A stretch of DNA of 6,505 nucleotides from an uncultured Clostridia bacterium (lineage in GTDB: Bacteria > Bacillota > Clostridia > TANB77 > CAG-508): assembly GCA_944393305.1 (NCBI GenBank), contig CALXZS010000074.1, positions 1 through 6,505 of the forward strand. The letters run 5' to 3'. Shown here one piece after another: positions 4,485 to 6,505 of this stretch. A program made the translations under genes and the position numbers. Under the pieces are notes generated by a model. The model was given only the letters and a program-made list of their open reading frames with translations, made no database searches and was not told where the DNA came from. Each line of letters opens with the position of its first letter. Position 1 is the stretch's first letter.

Positions 4485-5216
4485 ATGTTATCAATAATAA
4501 AAACAATATCATTGCATGGCTTAGAAGGATGTTTAATAGAGGTACAAGTAGATGTATCATCTGGTATACCCGAATGGACAATAGTAGGACTACCAGATGT
4601 AAGTGTAAAAGAGGCAAAAGAAAGAGTAAGAACAGCAATAAAAAATTCAGGTTTTGAATTTCAAAGTAAAAAAATAATAGTAAATTTAGCACCAGCAAAT
4701 ACCAGAAAAGAAGGTTCTTTATTTGACTTACCAATAGCAATAGGTATACTCACTAATTTTAAAGAAATAAAAATGCAAAATTTAGAAGACACAATATTTG
4801 TAGGAGAATTATCATTAGATGGAAAAATAAATAAAGCAAAAGGAATATTACCTATTTGTTTAGAAGCAAAGAAAATTGGAATAAAAAGAATAATATTACC
4901 AAAAGAAAATGAAAAAGAAGCAGCAATAGTAAAAGATATAGAAGTCATTGGAATAGGAACGTTAGATCAATTAGTAGATTATTTAAATGATAAAATAGAA
5001 ATAGAGAGTACAAAAATAGATATAGAAAATGTGTGGAAAAAAGAACAAGAATATAATATAGATTTTTCAGAAATAAAGGGACAAGAAAATGTAAAAAGAG
5101 CAGTAGAAGTTGCGGCAGCACGGTGGTCACAATTGTCTACTTATAGGAAGTCCGGGAAGTGGAAAAACAATGATAGCAAAAAGAATTCCAACAATATTAC
5201 CAGATCTAACCTTTAA
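4485..5216 (+). CDS. yifB: YifB/ComM, N-terminal part (ends by frameshift)
   Basis: ComM-type proteins are hexameric AAA+ helicases that promote branch migration of the strand-exchange intermediate in natural transformation; the wider YifB family is annotated as Mg-chelatase-like. This half carries the N-terminal Lon-protease-like fold (ChlI_N), residues about 1-165, with EWTIVGLPDVSVKEAKERVRTAI (30-52), VNLAPANTRKEGSLFDLPIA and FVGELSLDGKINKAKG. The linker then reaches the IKGQENVKRAVEVAAA segment that opens the AAA+ domain. True homology ends at residue 212 (base 5120); the last 31 residues, to the stop at 5216, are out-of-frame and include no known motif. The start is supported by AAAGGA (4473-4478), 6 nt upstream. 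It has its own consensus promoter and Spo0A-like boxes. Confidence 0.9.
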   Translation: MLSIIKTISLHGLEGCLIEVQVDVSSGIPEWTIVGLPDVSVKEAKERVRTAIKNSGFEFQSKKIIVNLAPANTRKEGSLFDLPIAIGILTNFKEIKMQNLEDTIFVGELSLDGKINKAKGILPICLEAKKIGIKRIILPKENEKEAAIVKDIEVIGIGTLDQLVDYLNDKIEIESTKIDIENVWKKEQEYNIDFSEIKGQENVKRAVEVAAARWSQLSTYRKSGKWKNNDSKKNSNNITRSNL

Positions 5217-6021
5217 TGAAGCTTTAGAAATAACAAAAATACATAGTATATCCGAAATATTACCAAAAGAAAAGCCAATAGTAACTAATAGACCATTTCG
5301 AGCTCCTCATCATACAATATCTTTCACTTCATTAGTTGGTGGAGGTATAAACCCAAGACCAGGAGAAATAAGTTTGGCTCATTATGGAGTATTATTTTTA
5401 GATGAACTTCCTGAATATAATAAAAAAACATTAGAAGTATTGAGAGAACCATTAGAAGATAAAAGTATAACAATAAGTAGAATAAATGCTAGTTTAACAT
5501 ATCCATGTAATTTTATGTTAGTAGCATCAATGAATCCTTGTCCTTGTGGATTTTATGGCTTAAAAGAAAAAGAATGTACTTGTTTACCAGATGCTATAAC
5601 AAGGTATATAAACAAAATCAGCGGACCTCTTTTAGATAGAATAGATATACAAGTAGAAGTAAACCAAGTAAATTATAATAAAATTAAAGAAGAAAAAGCC
5701 ACAGAAAGTTCAAAAGAAATAAAAAATAGAGTAAATAAAGCTAGAAAAATACAACAAGAAAGATATAAAGAATATGGAATATATTCCAATTCAGAATTAA
5801 CACCAAAATTAATAAATAAATATTGTAAAATAGATAATAAAACATCGAAAATATTAGAAGATGCATTTAATAAACTAGGATTTAGCGCAAGAGCATATAA
5901 TAGAATTTTAAAAGTAGCTAGAACTATTGCAGATTTGGATGAAAAAGAAAATATAGAATTACAGCATGTTGCAGAAGCAATACAGTATAGGAATTTAGAT
6001 AAAAAATACTGGAAAAACTAA
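5110..6021 (+). CDS. yifB: YifB/ComM, C-terminal AAA+ part (begins after frameshift)
   Basis: This part holds the ATPase core and C-terminal domain. In joined-protein numbering, Walker A is GSPGSGKT (221-228), Walker B is VLFLDE (302-307), and SMNPCPCGFYG...CTC carries four cysteines at 352, 354, 364 and 366, as is typical of this family and possibly a zinc site. GPLLDRID supplies the conserved arginine (385). The C-terminal helical Mg_chelatase_C domain follows (GFSARAYNRILKVARTIADL), ending DKKYWKN. Family sequence starts at base 5122; the TTG at 5110 is only the first possible start codon in this frame. No Shine-Dalgarno site was seen near it, so independent translation is doubtful. Cut off from the N-terminal domain, the ATPase would probably not assemble normally. 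Confidence 0.9.
   Translation: MRQHGGHNCLLIGSPGSGKTMIAKRIPTILPDLTFNEALEITKIHSISEILPKEKPIVTNRPFRAPHHTISFTSLVGGGINPRPGEISLAHYGVLFLDELPEYNKKTLEVLREPLEDKSITISRINASLTYPCNFMLVASMNPCPCGFYGLKEKECTCLPDAITRYINKISGPLLDRIDIQVEVNQVNYNKIKEEKATESSKEIKNRVNKARKIQQERYKEYGIYSNSELTPKLINKYCKIDNKTSKILEDAFNKLGFSARAYNRILKVARTIADLDEKENIELQHVAEAIQYRNLDKKYWKN
5120..5121 (+). other. Site of the one-base insertion in yifB
   Basis: The local sequence reads GCA-GCA-C-GGT-GGT-CAC. Removing either A5120 or C5121 restores Ala-Ala-Gly-Gly-His. There is no homopolymer run here, so the most common sequencing-error mechanism does not apply. In the original frame the next codon would be CGG, a codon that should be rare in this AT-rich genome. 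Confidence 0.8.
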
Positions 6022-6107
6022 GAGTTAAGTATAAAATATATGATTTGACATTAACAATATAAAAATAGCATTAAGCCTAAAAAATAGGTAAAATATAATG
6101 AGAGAAG

Positions 6108-6470
6108 ATGATAAAAATATATTTGAAAAAAGAATTAGGAAAAGAAGGAGAGGATATAGCAGTAAAATATTTAAAATCTAATGGTTATAAAATAATAGAA
6201 AGGAATTTTTATGCTAGACAAGGTGAAATAGATATTATAGCAAAACAAAATAAAGAATGGATATTTATTGAAGTAAAAACTAGGACAAGCGATAACTTTG
6301 GAAAACCTGTGGAAGCGGTAAACAAAATAAAAAAGGAACATTTAATAAAAACGATAAAATATTATGTTTATCATAATAAAATAGAAACAGAAGATATTCG
6401 AATAGATGTAATTGAAGTATATAAAATTAATAAAAAATTTATAATAAATCATATAAAGCAGGTGATGTGA
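6108..6470 (+). CDS. yraN: YraN family protein (UPF0102), predicted endonuclease-like fold
   Basis: Small conserved cytoplasmic protein of unresolved function with a restriction-endonuclease-like (PD-(D/E)xK) fold, commonly found next to yifB, dprA or rnhB. The product is 120 residues, the normal family length. Visible motifs are LGKEGEDIAVKYL (10-22), the GEIDII strand with Glu40 and Asp42 (39-44), FIEVKTRT with Glu55 and Lys57 (53-60), and the downstream G-PVEAV-KI helix (65-74). The active-site pattern E...D...ExK is complete. The start is less certain: GAGAAG (6102-6107) touches the ATG at 6108, and no better in-frame ATG exists. The gene lies 86 bp after yifB with no terminator between, so co-transcription is likely. 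TATAAT at 6094-6099 has only a weak -35 (TTAAGC, 6071-6076). Confidence 0.93.
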   Translation: MIKIYLKKELGKEGEDIAVKYLKSNGYKIIERNFYARQGEIDIIAKQNKEWIFIEVKTRTSDNFGKPVEAVNKIKKEHLIKTIKYYVYHNKIETEDIRIDVIEVYKINKKFIINHIKQVM

Positions 6471-6505
6471 ATAAATTAATTATTACTCATAACCCGAAGG
6501 TCGTA
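6467..6505 (+). CDS. Possible start of a coupled downstream gene, cut by the window end
   Basis: GTG at 6467 overlaps the yraN stop codon (GTGA) and opens 13 codons, translating MNKLIITHNPKVV, without a stop to the end of the window. AGGTGAT (6460-6466), which matches the 16S 3' end, lies directly before it, with AGG 4 nt from the GTG. The overlap suggests translational coupling with yraN. Too little is present to name a family. Confidence 0.45.
   Translation, partial: MNKLIITHNPKVV

Larger units (their letters stand above)
4485..6021 (+). pseudogene. yifB: yifB/comM reading frame interrupted by a +1 insertion
   Basis: Two consecutive frames together make one YifB/ComM protein of about 511 residues, the usual family length, with no missing or duplicated residues. 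Dropping one base at 5120-5121 joins VEVAAA to GGHNCLLIGSPGSGKT, the expected family sequence across the junction. Both halves keep conserved motifs and show no other damage, so the break is recent, is an assembly or read error, or (less likely) is bypassed by the ribosome. The domains are described under each half. Confidence 0.85.

Noticed and set aside
4456..5130. Three overlapping minus-strand frames rich in Leu and Phe opposite yifB
   Set aside because: They are complements of AT-rich, AAA/GAA-rich codons of a well-conserved gene, with no family motif and no Shine-Dalgarno site; the apparent membrane helices come from base composition.
5110..5130. Programmed +1 frameshift as the purpose of the yifB break
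   Set aside because: No known slippery sequence, internal Shine-Dalgarno site or stop codon in the A site is present, and a P-site Ala tRNA would re-pair poorly after the shift. Mutation or error is simpler, although the rare CGG codon keeps a small doubt.
6045..6073. TTGACA at 6045-6050 as a promoter for yraN
   Set aside because: The hexamer is perfect, but the only nearby -10 candidate (TAGCAT, 6066-6071) is poor and has a 15-bp spacer.

Overview
The DNA is strongly AT-rich. Coding regions favour AAA, ATA, AGA and TTA codons, TAA, TAG and TGA all act as stops, and Shine-Dalgarno sites are of the AGGAGG type. Together with a CwlD-type cortex amidase and boxes resembling Spo0A sites, this points to a low-GC, probably endospore-forming member of the Clostridia. 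The exact genus cannot be read from the window.

Layout, left to right. (1) Positions 1-666 hold the 3' part of a membrane-anchored N-acetylmuramoyl-L-alanine amidase of the CwlD type, followed at once by a long perfect hairpin. (2) Positions 759-1707 hold tandem Spo0A-like boxes, a good SigA-type promoter and dprA (DNA processing protein A), closed by a terminator at 1745-1767. (3) Positions 1770-3266, minus strand, hold a GNAT acetyltransferase, a HIT-superfamily protein and a Nudix hydrolase, transcribed in that order, with a second promoter just before the Nudix gene. (4) Positions 3267-3638 are non-coding: a divergent promoter region, a pair of 23-24 bp direct repeats, and a CpG-dense 62% GC core framed by 27-bp imperfect inverted repeats. 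(5) Positions 3639-4211 hold an HD-domain phosphohydrolase. (6) Positions 4306-6021 hold a triple array of Spo0A-like boxes, a consensus promoter and yifB/comM, broken by one extra base just before its Walker A motif. (7) Positions 6108-6470 hold yraN, then 13 codons of a possible coupled gene running off the window.

dprA, yifB/comM and yraN form a well-known neighbourhood in many bacteria. DprA loads RecA on incoming single strands, ComM is an AAA+ branch-migration helicase in transformation, and YraN is a predicted nuclease-fold protein. Here the set is split by the minus-strand enzyme genes, the GC-rich repeat and the HD gene, which look like an inserted accessory block.

The most interesting observation is that dprA and yifB, about 3.6 kb apart, carry matching control regions. 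Each has 10-bp-phased Spo0A-like boxes containing the same GAAATTTGTC string, a -35/-10 pair with a 17-bp spacer, an identical 14-nt TTATTCATTCAAAA at the same distance after the -10 box (so both transcripts should begin the same way), and a second shared stretch ending AAAAATTCC. This suggests a common regulon element on competence-type genes, possibly tied to Spo0A.
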